This document shows positions 21,928 through 35,637 of a DNA stretch of 58,554 nt, in pieces. Position 1 is the stretch's first letter, and every line of letters starts with the position of its first letter. The stretch lies in contig KZ992449.1 of the NCBI GenBank assembly GCA_003614735.1, positions 1 through 58,554 of the forward strand, given 5' to 3'. The stretch is from Thamnocephalis sphaerospora. Its lineage: Eukaryota; Zoopagomycota; Zoopagomycetes; Zoopagales; Sigmoideomycetaceae. Below the pieces are notes generated by a model. The model was given only the letters and a program-made list of their open reading frames with translations, had not been told where the DNA came from and searched no databases. The translations under genes and the position numbers were made by a program.

Positions 21928-23601
21928 ATGGACCACAACGGGAATTCAGAAAAGACGTCTGCTGCCGCAGCGCCCGATCCGAAGCGCAAGAAGAACGGGC
22001 AGAAGCGGCGAAAGGTCTCTCATGGTGCGCCTGCCTGGTCGCTGCAGCAGCGTCTGCCACCTGCATACATGCTGACAACGCGCCCCGCTACCGTCGGCCA
22101 CTAAAAGCATGCGTCTATTGTCGCCGCTCGCACATGACGTGCGACGAGGGTGTGTGCATATGTGGAAGCGCGTGCTTTAGAGTGTGCCAACGAGCGTTTG
22201 CCGTCACCGCCCATGCCGCTGTCTAGGCCGCCCATGCCAGCGCTGCATCAAGCGCAATATCGGCCATCTGTGTCATGACGAGTTCAAGACGCCCGCCGAG
22301 TCGCAGGCGCATGCGGCCAATACGCTAGCAGCCAATAGCGCCAAGATGGGTAAGCATTTAAGATGCGGCGCGCTGCCTTGCGCCTGTTCGTATACATGGC
22401 ATGTTTCTAGCGTTCACTCTGTTTTCCCTTGCGCGTGCGCAGCGGACGGGCGTCTGTCCAACTTTAGCCCGTTGCCGGCCACCCCGCTCACCTTCGCCAG
22501 TGAACACGTGGGAGACGAGTTCACGGTCATCAAGTATGTACGCTCGGCGCTATACCATGCCGCACCGATTCCCACAGACTAACCTTTGGCGGTGACGCGT
22601 AGCGACTTTTTGTTTAACCTCGACTCGCATGCTTACCAGGCCAACCACACTGCAGAGACTACCACCGAGCGCTTCTTCCTGACTGCTGCCGATCCGTCCG
22701 ATGGCACGCATGAAGAGAAGCTGATGCAGGTCATCAACGCCAAGTACGAGGCCGGCTTTTTGAAGCCGTACAACTACGTAAATGGCTATGCACGGCTGCA
22801 AAAGTACATGGAGTTGCAGTAGGTGTCGCGATCTGAGCGTGTGACACACAGCCTGCATTGCAGACGCTTATTCCGCGCTACCGCAGCATGTCCGACATAA
22901 GCAAGCAGCGTATCATCAATGTCATGGGCACTTTTCGACCGGCCTTTCGCCGCGTCGCAAAGTCGCTCACTGATATCGATCTGGTTTTGGTAGAAGAGGC
23001 CTTTGAACGACTGCTATTGGTACGTAGCACGGGGCTGCACCGTAGATTTGTGTAGCTGTACGGGTGGATTAATACGTGACTGGATACAGGACTATGACCG
23101 CGTCTTTAGCGCCATGGGTGTGCCGGCCTGTCTTTGGCGACGCACCGGCGAGATTTACAAGGCCAACAACGAGTTTGCCGATCTGGTGCAGATTCCGCTG
23201 CAACGACTGCGCGATGGCAATATCTGCATTTACGAGGCAAGTGGCTGAGGATGGGCGGCACATTGGCGTGCACGAGTTGACGCGCACTTGCATGCTGTAT
23301 TCGCATCATTGCTAGCTGCTTTCTGAAGACTCGGCGGTCAACTATTGGGAGGTGAGTGATTCGAGATGCACATGCGCCGGTTGTTACTGGACGCAACTCA
23401 TACGCTGCGGCATGGATTTCGCAGAAATACGGCAACATTGCATTTGATGCCGGCCAAAAGGCCGTGCTGACATCATGTATGCTCAAAAACAATCTGGATC
23501 CGCGCAGCAAATTGGAGGTCTCCTGCTGCTTCTCCTTCACCATTCGACGCGACAAGTACAACATCCCGACGCTGATTGCTGGCAACTTTCTCCCGTGCTA
23601 G
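21928..23601 (+). CDS. ERT1: Zn2Cys6 transcription factor, Rds2/Ert1/AcuK type (353 aa)
   Basis: Exons 21928-22024, 22108-22149, 22227-22349, 22443-22533, 22603-22818, 22887-23019, 23090-23236, 23316-23351, 23425-23601. This family switches on gluconeogenesis on non-fermentable carbon. The zinc cluster ACVYCRRSHMTCDEGRPCQR is split over three exons and all six Cys are present. A PAS-like domain follows: NVMGTFRPAFRRVAKSL, ALVEEAFERLLLDYDRVF-like helices, GVPACLWRRTGEIY, CIYELLSEDSAVNYWEKYG and CCFSFTIRRDKYNIP. The C-terminus LIAGNFLPC is the family end. Intron 23237-23315 has a GC donor (GAG/GCAAGT), fixed by the CIYE-LLSEDS join. Shorter than ascomycete relatives because the linkers are brief. 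Confidence 0.94.
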
Positions 23602-23785
23602 CAGACGTGTGCGCCGCCACCATCTGTCCTCCTGGCGAGCTATCATTATTTCGCGTAAACATGATTGTTTCTGTCTGTCGATATGTTTGAGCATTGCATA
23701 GGTGGGCGGTGTTGTATTGAATGTGGATGTAGTGTACGTGCACATGTGCTGGACATGGCCGCTGCGACCAGCCATGCCTGCAAGC

Positions 23786-25374
23786 TTAGGACTCTGCCTC
23801 GTCTGTAAGCTTGTCGAGTGCTGTTTTAACCACCTGGCACTTTTGCACCAGCTGCTTGATCGAAAGCAGGAACAGCTCCGGGGCGGTCATGGCACCGGTA
23901 GACTCGATGCTGACTGTGAACGCACACCGGGCGGTCTGGTCAGTCGCCGATGATCATGCGCAGATAGTTCCGCAAGCATCAACTTACACAAAAAGTGCCT
24001 TGGGTCGTGCATCAGCGCCACCTTGCCCTGGAACTCCTTGTGCCGCAGCGCTTCGCGACTCATCGTGCATTTCCGTGCATCGGCCACGCGTGCTTTACGG
24101 ACACCTAAGCACAGATTCGCAAATGGTTGTTCGTTAGTCGCGACTGCTTGCGCCACATTCTGTCCCGTCCAGTCACGATACTTGCCCTTCTCCTTGACGA
24201 CTTCAATGACGCCAGGCGTAAAGCAGCGCGCAAACTTGTCCGCATCCGCGCCGGTGATATCCTCCTTGATCGCGATCACCGGCATCATACGGTAAAAGGC
24301 CGTGGCTGTTGAAATGGCGTGCCATCACATCAGCTGTGCACGCTCCTAGCAGGCTCTGAGCAACTGTCTGCACTCACCGACAGGCGAGAACTTTGCGTGG
24401 TCTCGGCCAATGCCCTTTTCACAGTGCAGTTCGCCAATAATCTCCTGGCCCGGACGCAGCTTGGCCACCAGAATGTTGTCGTGAACGGTTTTGATCGGGC
24501 TTTCGCTAAAGCGCTCGGCCTGGCCACCCTGCGGCTCCCACTGCAAGTCGCTCGACAGCACTGACAATGGCATCGTTGCACCAGATAGAATAAGCGGCGC
24601 ACTACACACGGTCAGCCCAGCCGCACGATGCTCACCTCGGTCGTTGATTAGCCTGTTCTCGACCGGATCGCCCTCCTTCCACTCTGGGTTGGCCTCGCAG
24701 CGAATGTTCAGCTTGAACACGATGGTGTTGAGATCCGTCGGGTCCGCATCTGCCAATGTTATCCGCGATCAGCCACCGACTACATCATTCGTTTCCGTCC
24801 GGTCAGCAGTACTCACCGCCCTTCCACTGGAACTGGCTCGGGTCTACCTTGAGCGGAATCAGACCAAGGCGGTGTGCAAGCACTTCGTCATGGATCACCG
24901 AGGTGTTGTTGGTCATAAACACATTTTCAATCGCCATGGTCGGTATCTGCCATGGGACGGCAGTTCATCAGCGTCAGCCGTTAGATGGCCCATCTCCAGC
25001 CATGCAGTCCGCTAGACCGCCTACCTCTGCAATAAGGATACGCCGCAGCGCATTTGCAATCGGCGCATCGGTGCCAACCACGTCAAACTCCATGGCCATC
25101 GGCGAGACACGAATAATGTCGATGCGGAACGTCTATCCCAAGGCCCAGCCCGCCAGGTGTAAGCGGCAAATTTGCAGACCGGCTGTTGATGGCTGTGTGC
25201 GCACACCCACCTTGGTAAACTCGGCCAGGTCCCATTCCTGCAGTGCCGGGCGGTAATGCTACCGAGATGCGCAGGTTAGCAGACGCGACGGCCTGTCGCT
25301 CCTGTCGTGTTGCTTACATTGTGCACGTGATCGCTTTCCAGCACGATCATGTCGGCGGACGTGGACGCTTTCAT
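23786..25374 (-). CDS. RPC40: RNA polymerase I and III subunit AC40 (337 aa)
   Basis: Exons on the minus strand: 25374-25318, 25258-25211, 25132-25025, 24946-24817, 24749-24636, 24560-24378, 24305-24177, 24104-23988, 23913-23786. It is the alpha-like assembly subunit shared by Pol I and Pol III. Landmarks are [80 protein letters not shown] and [12 protein letters not shown], all in family order. The N-terminus is slightly shorter than yeast Rpc40. The intron 24105-24176 is 72 nt, has no stop in frame and a perfect branch site (GACTAAC), so its retention would add 24 residues without a frameshift. Confidence 0.94.
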
Positions 25375-25579
25375 GTTGGCTATAACGCTGTGCGCACGGT
25401 GCAAGAGCGGGCGGGCAAGCAGACGGCGATGGCGTGTGTAGTATGCAAGCTAAACAAGAAGCGTGGCTGGTGGTGCGTTTTCTTTTTCTTTTTTCTTGTC
25501 CTTGGTCGCCAGCTTAGACCTCACCACCATCGCGTCATTCCCCGTGCCAGCTGCCCGACCGTAAAGCAACTCTGTCAAC
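25375..25579. promoter_or_regulatory. divergent promoter RPC40 / RIO2
   Basis: A 205-bp region between the starts of RPC40 (25374, minus) and RIO2 (25580, plus), both ribosome-production genes. A T-rich tract at 25480-25500 is the main feature. Confidence 0.7.
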
Positions 25580-27275
<1,696 letters not shown>

Positions 27276-27425
27276 CGCGCGACGCATGGTATTGCCAGCA
27301 CGCATATTTGTTCAGTATTTACGAAAACATTGTCAAGACATTGGTGTGCGTGCTACTGCAGTGCAAGAAAAGTGCATACAGTATAAAGCGATGAGCAATC
27401 GCTATTGCCGACGCATGCGTCTACT

Positions 27426-28575
27426 TTATTTCTTCCGCTTCTTGCTAGCCTGAGCCTTCTCCTCGTCCTCGCTCTCCTCAATGTCTTCCTCGTCAAGGTC
27501 GCTCTCGTCGTCATCCTCGTCATGAAGCGTCGTCTGGAAGATGCTGCAACGGTGATGTCCATGCAGAATCTACGTTAGTAGCGCCCATAAACACCATCGG
27601 CAAAGCGCCCGGGCCTTACCTGACAGCGTTCGGGTAGATCTCGTTGGCAAACTGGAGGCCAGCCTGCAGCTTGTCCTCCTCAGACTCGAGCCAGGTGAAG
27701 AAGCCCAGCATCATGCCCTCCTCGTCATCGTCCATCTCAGCGTCATCCTCCTTGACGACAAGGCTCTAACATGGGCGCAAACTGTGTTGGCGTACTACAT
27801 TACCGCGACTGCTACGGGCGCAAAAGCCTACCTTGCCCTGCTTCCAGGAGATGGCGGCCTTGGACGTCGTGTACTTGCCGTCCACCAGCTTGTATTCCTT
27901 GGTAATCTCAGCATCGGTGAAAAACTCGTTCTCAGAGAATTTCTACCGTGTGATGTGTCAGCGTGAGATCATCGCGGCGCATACGTGGCCCAGTCTACCC
28001 ACATAGATAATCTTGAAGTTGGCAGGCTCGGCCGCGTCACGCTCCACCGAAATGTCCACTAGGCAGGAAAGCACCTGTGAAGCGTGGCAGAGTTAGTGCG
28101 GAAATACACTGAGCCAACAACGTCGACAGCATACCTCATGCTCGCTCGGGAGCAGCAGATCGCCTTGACATGCAGCGTCAGAGCAGCCGTGCTGATCGTG
28201 ACCGTCCTCGGTAGGACAACACTCACCACTAGCGCTAGTGTACTCTAGCTAGTATTGTACAACCACAGACGCGTCACAGAGCGTCAGCATACGATATAGC
28301 CGTGCGCGGCAAAAGACCCACTCACCAGGATGGACCAGAAGTTGTCGATCTTGCCGAGGATCGCGGCGCGCTCCTTGTACAGGCTGGCCTTCTCCAGCTC
28401 ATACTTGCCAAACAGCTTGAGCTGTTCCTCCTCTGTCACCGGCCCGTTAGCAGCCGAGCACAGCCCGCGTCGGCCTGCATGCCAGCCTACCGTAGCGCTC
28501 CTCAATCGCGCTGAGCTTCTCGTCAAGCGCCGCAGCCTCGGTAAAGATCTCTTCAAACTTGGCTTCGTTGGACAT
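27426..28575 (-). CDS. SET: SET/NAP-family histone chaperone (229 aa)
   Basis: Exons on the minus strand: 28575-28491, 28432-28326, 28248-28227, 28163-28135, 28074-28003, 27942-27832, 27765-27620, 27543-27426. It resembles SET/TAF-I beta, a histone chaperone and phosphatase 2A inhibitor. A dimerisation helix (FEEIFTEAAALDEKLSAIE) is followed by KIDNFWSIL, FSENEFFTDAEITKEYKL, KQGKSLVVKEDDAEMDDDEE, GFFTWLESEEDKL and EIYPNAVSIF. The tail is acidic and ends in KKRKK. Exon 3 is a 22-nt microexon (TAG acceptor 28249, GTGAGT donor); the alternative is one 134-nt intron with a different exon. Divergent from the RNF220-like gene over 151 bp. Confidence 0.9.
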
Positions 28576-28726
28576 GGTTGATTCGTTGGCTTGAGAATGG
28601 ACGAGAAGTAAGGAGGCCGCGTGGTGGTGTCAGGCCGAGAAAAAAGAAAACCTCAGAACTGTCGAACGCGTGGGCGCACCACAGTCACCACCGTTTTCGC
28701 TTTGACACTGTTCTGTCCAGCCAACT
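28576..28726. promoter_or_regulatory. divergent promoter SET / RNF220-like
   Basis: The two start codons lie 151 bp apart on opposite strands, so a shared promoter is implied. No recognisable element stands out. Confidence 0.65.
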
Positions 28727-30472
28727 ATGCGTACGTGCCAAACAGATGCATGCACTGTAGCCTGCATTTCTCACGCGTCTGTCACGGGCAGAGAGCTCGC
28801 GTACCTGTCCGATATGTCACAAGACGCTCTCTGCTGCAACGTTTGAGCGGCACTATCAAAAGGAGCTTGCGCAGCTGGAAGTACCAGCAGCACCGCAGGA
28901 GCCGGCCGACGCGACGACAGGGTCGGTAGGGAACGGTCGAGTGTACACCTGTACTCTGTGCTTATCTGCCTCGATGCCCAGCAGGCGGCCAGGAAAGCGT
29001 GGCGCGGCACTTGCGGCCAAGAACCGCATCATGGGCGAAGCAAGCGCTGGATGGGACAATGCTTCGCCAGAGAAGGTAGCTAGATGCAGTAGGCTCGGTG
29101 GATAGGCTGGCGCTGATGCAAGCGAGCGAATGTCGGATAGCTTCTGCAGCATATGCAGCGGCGGATAGAGCGACGCGATAAGACTATCGGCGGTAAGCTG
29201 CTTGCGCACGCCATCGCTATCATTGTCCGCTCTCTTGTCTGCTAAACATCGGCATGCAATGGTCAGCAGAAAGCAACGGTGGCAGCGACGGCGGAGGAGG
29301 AGCACGATCGCACGGTAACCGCACAGCTGGCGAGAGTGAACCATCTACCTCGGGTATGCCCTGTGTCTGCGGATGGCCTGGGCACACGAAAACAACCTAA
29401 TGGTGGACGTAGATCAGCAATCAGTTTGCTTCATGTGCGGCGAACTTCTCGAGGGAGACTTGGCTCAAGTGAATGCGCACATTGACCGGTGTCTGGCTGC
29501 ACCAGCTTCCGATCCCGAAACGGATAATGTAGGCTGTCGGTGCTGCACATTGTAATGACGATGGTGGCGGATGTGCTTACAATGTGGCGATGGTACATTT
29601 AGCAGGAGACACCAGCATCTGCTAGTGCCACATTCGAGGAGTATACCTGGGCAGGACAGACACGCGTACGCGTTACGTCGATGCTAGAAGGCGGTACAGC
29701 TGGTGGGTGAACATACGACTATTCCAGCCAACGATGACAAAGACGGCCTGCTGACTGCTAGCATATAGCGCTAGGATATGCGCCAAGTCGAAGGGCTGAA
29801 GAGGACACCAACGAAGACTTGGACATTGATGAGGATGACACTCAGATCTACGGCCCACAACAATATCCTTTACGTGGAGAAAACATTGCCCTGAGCGTAT
29901 ATGCGCATGAATACCCTTGACTTGCTGTCGTCGACGTCTTGCGAGCACGTATACCGAGGATGATATTGTGCGCATCAATGGCAACCAAGGTGGCGCCACT
30001 GAAATGGACACCGATGCTGAGCCCAGGTCCGTCGAGTATTTGTCCATCTGCAATGTCAATGACTGCAAGCTCATCGCGTCTGTCCATTCCACTAGTGGTA
30101 GCCACGCTGAAGGTGCAGCCGATGCCAGCTTCTCTCCGCCCACAACTACGCAAATGGACGATCTATCGCGTGCACGACTATTGATCGATTCGCTTAAAGA
30201 GCGCATTAGACAGCAGGTCAGTGGCGCATTCTACACTGCTGATACTACTAGCGCATATGCTGATCATCCGCCACATCCGCCAGGAAAGCGCTACACGCAC
30301 CGCCGGCAAATGTCTCATCTGCATGGAGGCCTATCGAAAGCCGGCCACTTCTGTTGTCTGCTGGCACGTCTACTGTGAGGAGTGCTGGCTGCGTAGTCTT
30401 GGCGCCAAAAAGGTCTGCCCACAGTGCCAGACCATCACGCAGCCTGCCGATCTGCGCCGCGTTTACATGTAG
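28727..30472 (+). CDS. RNF220: RNF220-like RING E3 ubiquitin ligase (377 aa)
   Basis: Exons 28727-28730, 28792-28921, 28982-29075, 29141-29192, 29267-29353, 29413-29528, 29603-29702, 29769-29862, 29949-30216, 30284-30472. Animal RNF220 ubiquitinates transcription factors. The N-terminus has a C2H2-like finger (CPICHKTLSAATFERHYQKE), then CFMCGELLEGD...HIDRC, the signature EEYTWAGQTRVRVTSMLEGG, an acidic DIDEDDTQIYG segment, a helix, and a C-terminal RING: CLICMEAYRKPATSVVCWHV, CEECWLRSLGAKKVCPQC, ending DLRRVYM. Intron 29863-29948 starts ATATCCTTT and ends AC, a U12-type AT-AC intron. The 4-nt first exon and the donor at 28922 are the weakest joins. The span 30027-30095 may also be a 69-nt in-frame intron. 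Confidence 0.9.
29863..29948 (+). other. U12-type AT-AC intron in the RNF220-like gene (86 nt)
   Basis: The intron opens with ATATCCTTT, the exact minor-spliceosome 5' consensus, and ends in AC. A branch-like CCCTTGACT lies about 28 nt before the acceptor. Removing it joins CA to G TAT ACC and restores YGPQQYTEDD, which matches the animal RNF220 sequence at this point. No GT-AG choice keeps the frame. Confidence 0.8.
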
Positions 30473-30540
30473 TCCTGCTGCGACCGACCATCGTGTTCAC
30501 TTCCACTAGTGCACATTTACTTTTTCATTGCCGCAAAAAG

Positions 30541-31019
30541 TTACTTTGACGATCCACCGCAGCAGGATGTCTGCTTGTTCTTCCTCAGATCACTAATCTT
30601 TACTGCAGGGTTTTTGTTGATTTCATGCTGCTGCGTGATGTTGAGTTCTGCGGGACAGCGGTCACTTAGCGCGGTAGGCTGTCGAGTCGGACAAGCGTGA
30701 ATACTCACTGTAGACACCTGGCTGGCTGTCGACACGCGACGCCTGTGCCACATTGCGCTCTAGCAGCAGGGCCACCTCGCGGCCGTGTGTCAGCGCCGCC
30801 TCGATCTTCTCGGGGTCCGTCTCGTTGCGAAGCTTGACAAACTCGTCGCGCGTCCGATCACGCGCCGCTGCTCGTCGAGTCCAGTGCGTCATTAGCGGTG
30901 GTCTGTCGCCCCGTCCAGCTGCTCTACGCACCCTTGACGATTATGTCGTCGCCTTGGAAGCGCTGGTGCTGTATCCGCAGCAGCTGGCGATACACACCCA
31001 ATGCGCGCGTACGATTCAT
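30541..31019 (-). CDS. MZM1: complex III assembly LYR protein Mzm1/LYRM7 (117 aa)
   Basis: Exons on the minus strand: 31019-30932, 30867-30709, 30647-30541. This matrix chaperone holds the Rieske iron-sulfur protein before Bcs1 inserts it into complex III. The N-terminus carries the LYR-type motif (ALGVYRQLLRIQHQRFQGD), then DEFVKLRNETDPEKIEAAL, EVALLLERNVAQA and a tail YKLNITQQHEINKNP as in fungal Mzm1. The third exon was found because intron 30648-30708 (61 nt, GTGAGT, CAG) brings this tail into frame. Without it the protein would end 15 codons later with no family match. Divergent from ATP12. Confidence 0.9.
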
Positions 31020-31139
31020 GCTGTAGACGTGTGTGTATGTGTATGTGTTGGTGGAAGAAAAGAGGCACCTGGCAGATCGCACCTGCTGGGCTGGCGGCGG
31101 TTTCGCCGCTCTTTCTGCATTCTCCATTCCCGTACTCCA
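31020..31139. promoter_or_regulatory. divergent promoter MZM1 / ATP12 (120 bp)
   Basis: Two mitochondrial assembly factors share this 120-bp region. It holds a GTGTGTATGTGTATGTG run at about 31028-31044, which reads CA-rich toward MZM1. Confidence 0.75.
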
Positions 31140-32340
31140 ATGCGCGCATTCACCATTCTGCGCCGATCGGCGGCGGCTATGCGGCCGACCGTGCGTGCCT
31201 TTTCTGTGTCGGCGATTCGACAGGAAACGGCTGCGCGTAAGTAGTCGACCTTGGCGTATACAGGCTTGGCTCGGCAGCTTATTAATGTACGCGTCTTTAT
31301 GCTCTCTAGCCAAGGCGGTGCGTAAATTCTGGAAGGCAGTTAGCACCCAGGAAAGCGACGGTGCGCACTTTCGTCTAGCGCCATAGATACGTACAAACAG
31401 ACTGTTGATGCCGAGCACACGAACGTTTAGATGCCGTACAGGTGCTGTTGGATGGGCGTAAGCTGAAGACGCCGGGCGGCAATCCAATGCTGCTGCCAAA
31501 GGAGCATGCCGGCGGTGCGCTGATGGTGGCGGGCGAGTGGGAAAGCGTGCAGAAGCATCTCAAATCGCACGGACTGACATGGGTAAGCACCGTAAGATAG
31601 ACCGCTGGAGAGAGACGGCCAGATGCTAATGTCGCGTAGACGTCGATCGTTTCGCGTGCTATCGACACCTTCCACGATGGCGATGAGCGCGAAAAGGCCA
31701 TTGACAAGCTGGTGGCCTTTCTGCATCGCGATACCCTTTGGTAAGTGGCGCCCTGTTGCAGTCGATGCAGCAAGGCTAATACTCTGCTGGGCATCAGCTA
31801 TCACCAGGATCACCCGCAGACGTTTGTTGAGCTGCAGGAGGAGCATTGGAAGCCGCTGCTGCAGTGGGCTCGGAAGCGCTATGATGTGGAAATTGCCGTA
31901 ACGGATGGCATTTTCGGCATTCATCAGCCTGATGCCACGGTGGCTCGGCTACGTGCCGAGGTGGCTTCCTTTTCACCGCTAAAGCTTGCAGGTACGTGGC
32001 AGCAGGCAGGTTAATGAACGTACCGGCAGCTTATCACGGCGCTACCTCGCTAGCATTTGAACAAGCTGTGCTTTCGTCAAAATCGTTCCTTATTTCGCTG
32101 GCATTGATGGAACGTCACATTAACGCACAGCAGGCTGCGACTGCTGCGCTGGTGGAAGTGCTAAGCCAGACCAAGTCATGGGGCTTTGTGGAGGATGGTA
32201 CGTGGACGATTCTGTGCACGCAGCGACGTCTACACATGCTCATGCTTCATTTGCGTGTTTGTATGTAACCAACAGGCCACGACCTGGACTTTGAGCTCAT
32301 CCACCAGCAGCTGGGTGCTGCATCCTGTGTATTGCTGTAG
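31140..32340 (+). CDS. ATP12: F1-ATPase assembly factor Atp12 (267 aa)
   Basis: Exons 31140-31236, 31310-31360, 31431-31582, 31640-31740, 31798-31991, 32054-32197, 32276-32340. Atp12 binds the F1 alpha subunit in the mitochondrial matrix until assembly. The first 32 residues are an Arg/Ser/Ala presequence. Family landmarks are VRKFWKAVS, VLLDGRKLKTPGGNPMLLP, LTWTSIVSRAIDT, VAFLHRDTLCYHQDHP, LQEEHWKPLLQWARKRYD, FSPLKLAAFEQAVLSSKSF, and the C-terminal W-G-F-V-E-D-G-H-D-L-D. All joins give continuous phase. The AATAAA at 32438 lies within the antisense of the last RBM22 coding exon. Confidence 0.94.
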
Positions 32341-32416
32341 CGTGACCACGTATTTCCTGCGCCGTCTTCTATCACTGTCGGGTAGATCCGTGCAGCGTAG
32401 GATCTGCCAAATGCTG

Positions 32417-34148
32417 TCAGCACGGCAGGCATCGGCGAATAAAGTATGCGCGCCTAGACCTACCCTGGCTTGGATACTGTGTCCGCTGCGTGCTGCCGGG
32501 CGGCGGAGGTGGCTGACTGGACGAACCTGCTGCACCCTCGGTGGCTGGCGTAGAGCACCGTTAGCACCGAAAGATCAAGCATCCCCATCTTGTCTGTCCT
32601 CCAAAACCGCGCCCGCCTACCTTCCGTACGCCGCTGCGTCTCAGATTGCGGCCCCTGCGGCCGCGGCCGGCCCCATGCCACGCGCAGTGTGTGTCCCTTG
32701 ATCTGCAGGCTTGCACCGCCATACCGTTCGGCGGCCTGCTCTGCCGCGTTGCGTAGTGCAAAATTGACAAAAGCGCACTGCACCTTGCGTGCCACCACCA
32801 CCGACTTGATGTCGCCAAACAGAACAAAAGCATTTCTAGCATAGCCAAATCGAGTAAGTCGTTGAGCGTCAGAAAGGTGATGCGCTCTGTGCGTACCTGA
32901 GCTCCTCCTCAGTGATCGAGTCTTCAACGCCGCTAACAAACAGCGAAGTCTACGTCATGTGCAAACACGGCGAACGGCCATCGATGGTCAGTTTCTATCC
33001 GACCCCGACTAGCGTAGCTTACGTACAATCGTCTGATCATCTGGCGGAGCAAGCGAGGACATGAAGCCCTTGGCCTTGCCCATAATCTTGCGTGCTACCG
33101 GATCGTTTTTGCCGTAATAGCGGTCCCTCATATTCTGGCTGGAAAGCTCATTCTGTTCCGGCATTTCATGGCTTTTCAAGTTGCATTGAAGACGTCAGCA
33201 CACAGCATGATGCACAGCCACATACTGCGCGCTTCCTTCCTACCGATATGGGCACTCTTTGCCACGGCGGCATTCGCCCTTGGCGAAAAAGGAGCACAGA
33301 TGCGCGCGATTTCGGTTATAGTACGGCTCTGTGCGTGCCATCCGTCGCAGCAGTTCCCGACCGGCCGACGTGGCCTTGCCATGGTCAAACACACCGCTCT
33401 GCTCATTCTGCGCAATCTGCAAATGTCCCAGATCGCAATATCAGCTGCAGCTCTGCATGAATCAGCCCGCCAATACATACCACACGCTCAGCATTCTGGG
33501 CCACAAACGCGCGGTTGACACTGTCGTTTGGTACGTTGTCGCCAATGTTGAGCGCCTTGTCGCGCACCTCCACCGGAAGGCCTGCCAGATACAGCACCGT
33601 CAAGCAACGTCATCGTCAAGAGACCGGTTGTGACTGAGCCATCAGCGCTCCTTACCGTATTCCAGATCAAAGATGCATGTTTGGCAGACGTTCTTCAGCT
33701 TGGCACACACCTGGCAGATCTCTGTCTTTTTGTAGCGCATTCCATTGCCCGGATTCCAGCGAAACACAGTAAATGGGCGGCTGCAAATCTAGCGCGTGGG
33801 TGCGTCAACGTGGTGTTCGTACAGCGGTCATCAGCCCATGCGCTCATGCTACCTTGCATTCATTGCCATGACTCTGCTTGGTCTGGGATGGCCCGGTAAT
33901 GTGCGCGCATCGTGGCCAGTAGTGTCAGTCGCGCAGTCCAGGCGATCTGCAGCCAGCATCGCAGCCCACGTCGCGCCTCCGATCGCAGCGTACCATGCGA
34001 ACATACGGGTTTGGTCCCAGGCAAGTCTCGCAGAGAATCGGAAATTCCTGCCCCCATCCAGTCAGTAGGCAGACAGTGCACGCTTAGTCATCATGTAGCA
34101 CTGACTCACCGATTCCTCCCAGCCCTGGCGATTCTCGGAGCGTGACAT
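32417..34148 (-). CDS. RBM22: pre-mRNA splicing factor RBM22/Ecm2/Cwf5 (356 aa)
   Basis: Exons on the minus strand: 34148-34110, 34047-33994, 33882-33853, 33788-33656, 33581-33481, 33416-33244, 33171-33027, 32949-32897, 32835-32621, 32544-32417. It contacts U6 and the intron in the catalytic spliceosome. Zinc ligands appear as LCETC and [14 protein letters not shown], followed by [11 protein letters not shown], a CCCH finger ([19 protein letters not shown]), [12 protein letters not shown], and an RRM with TSLFVSGV (RNP2) and CAFVNFA (RNP1). The tail is Pro-rich. The last 15 codons are uncertain: an alternative intron (GGTAGGT near 32464) would extend the frame antisense to ATP12. Confidence 0.92.
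32438..32443 (+). terminator. polyadenylation signal of ATP12
   Basis: AATAAA 98 nt after the ATP12 stop, inside the antisense of the final RBM22 coding exon. The two converging transcripts therefore probably overlap. Confidence 0.55.
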
Positions 34149-35598
<1,450 letters not shown>

Positions 35599-35637
35599 GC
35601 GCCCGTTCATACACGGTCCTCATTCGACTCGCTGACC

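Noticed and set aside
22819-22886. An apparent frameshift in the Rds2/Ert1-like gene at YMELQ.
   Set aside because: Using the acceptor CGCAG at 22886 rather than TTGCAG at 22860 restores the frame and the MELHMSDISKQRI junction expected of the family, so the gene is intact.
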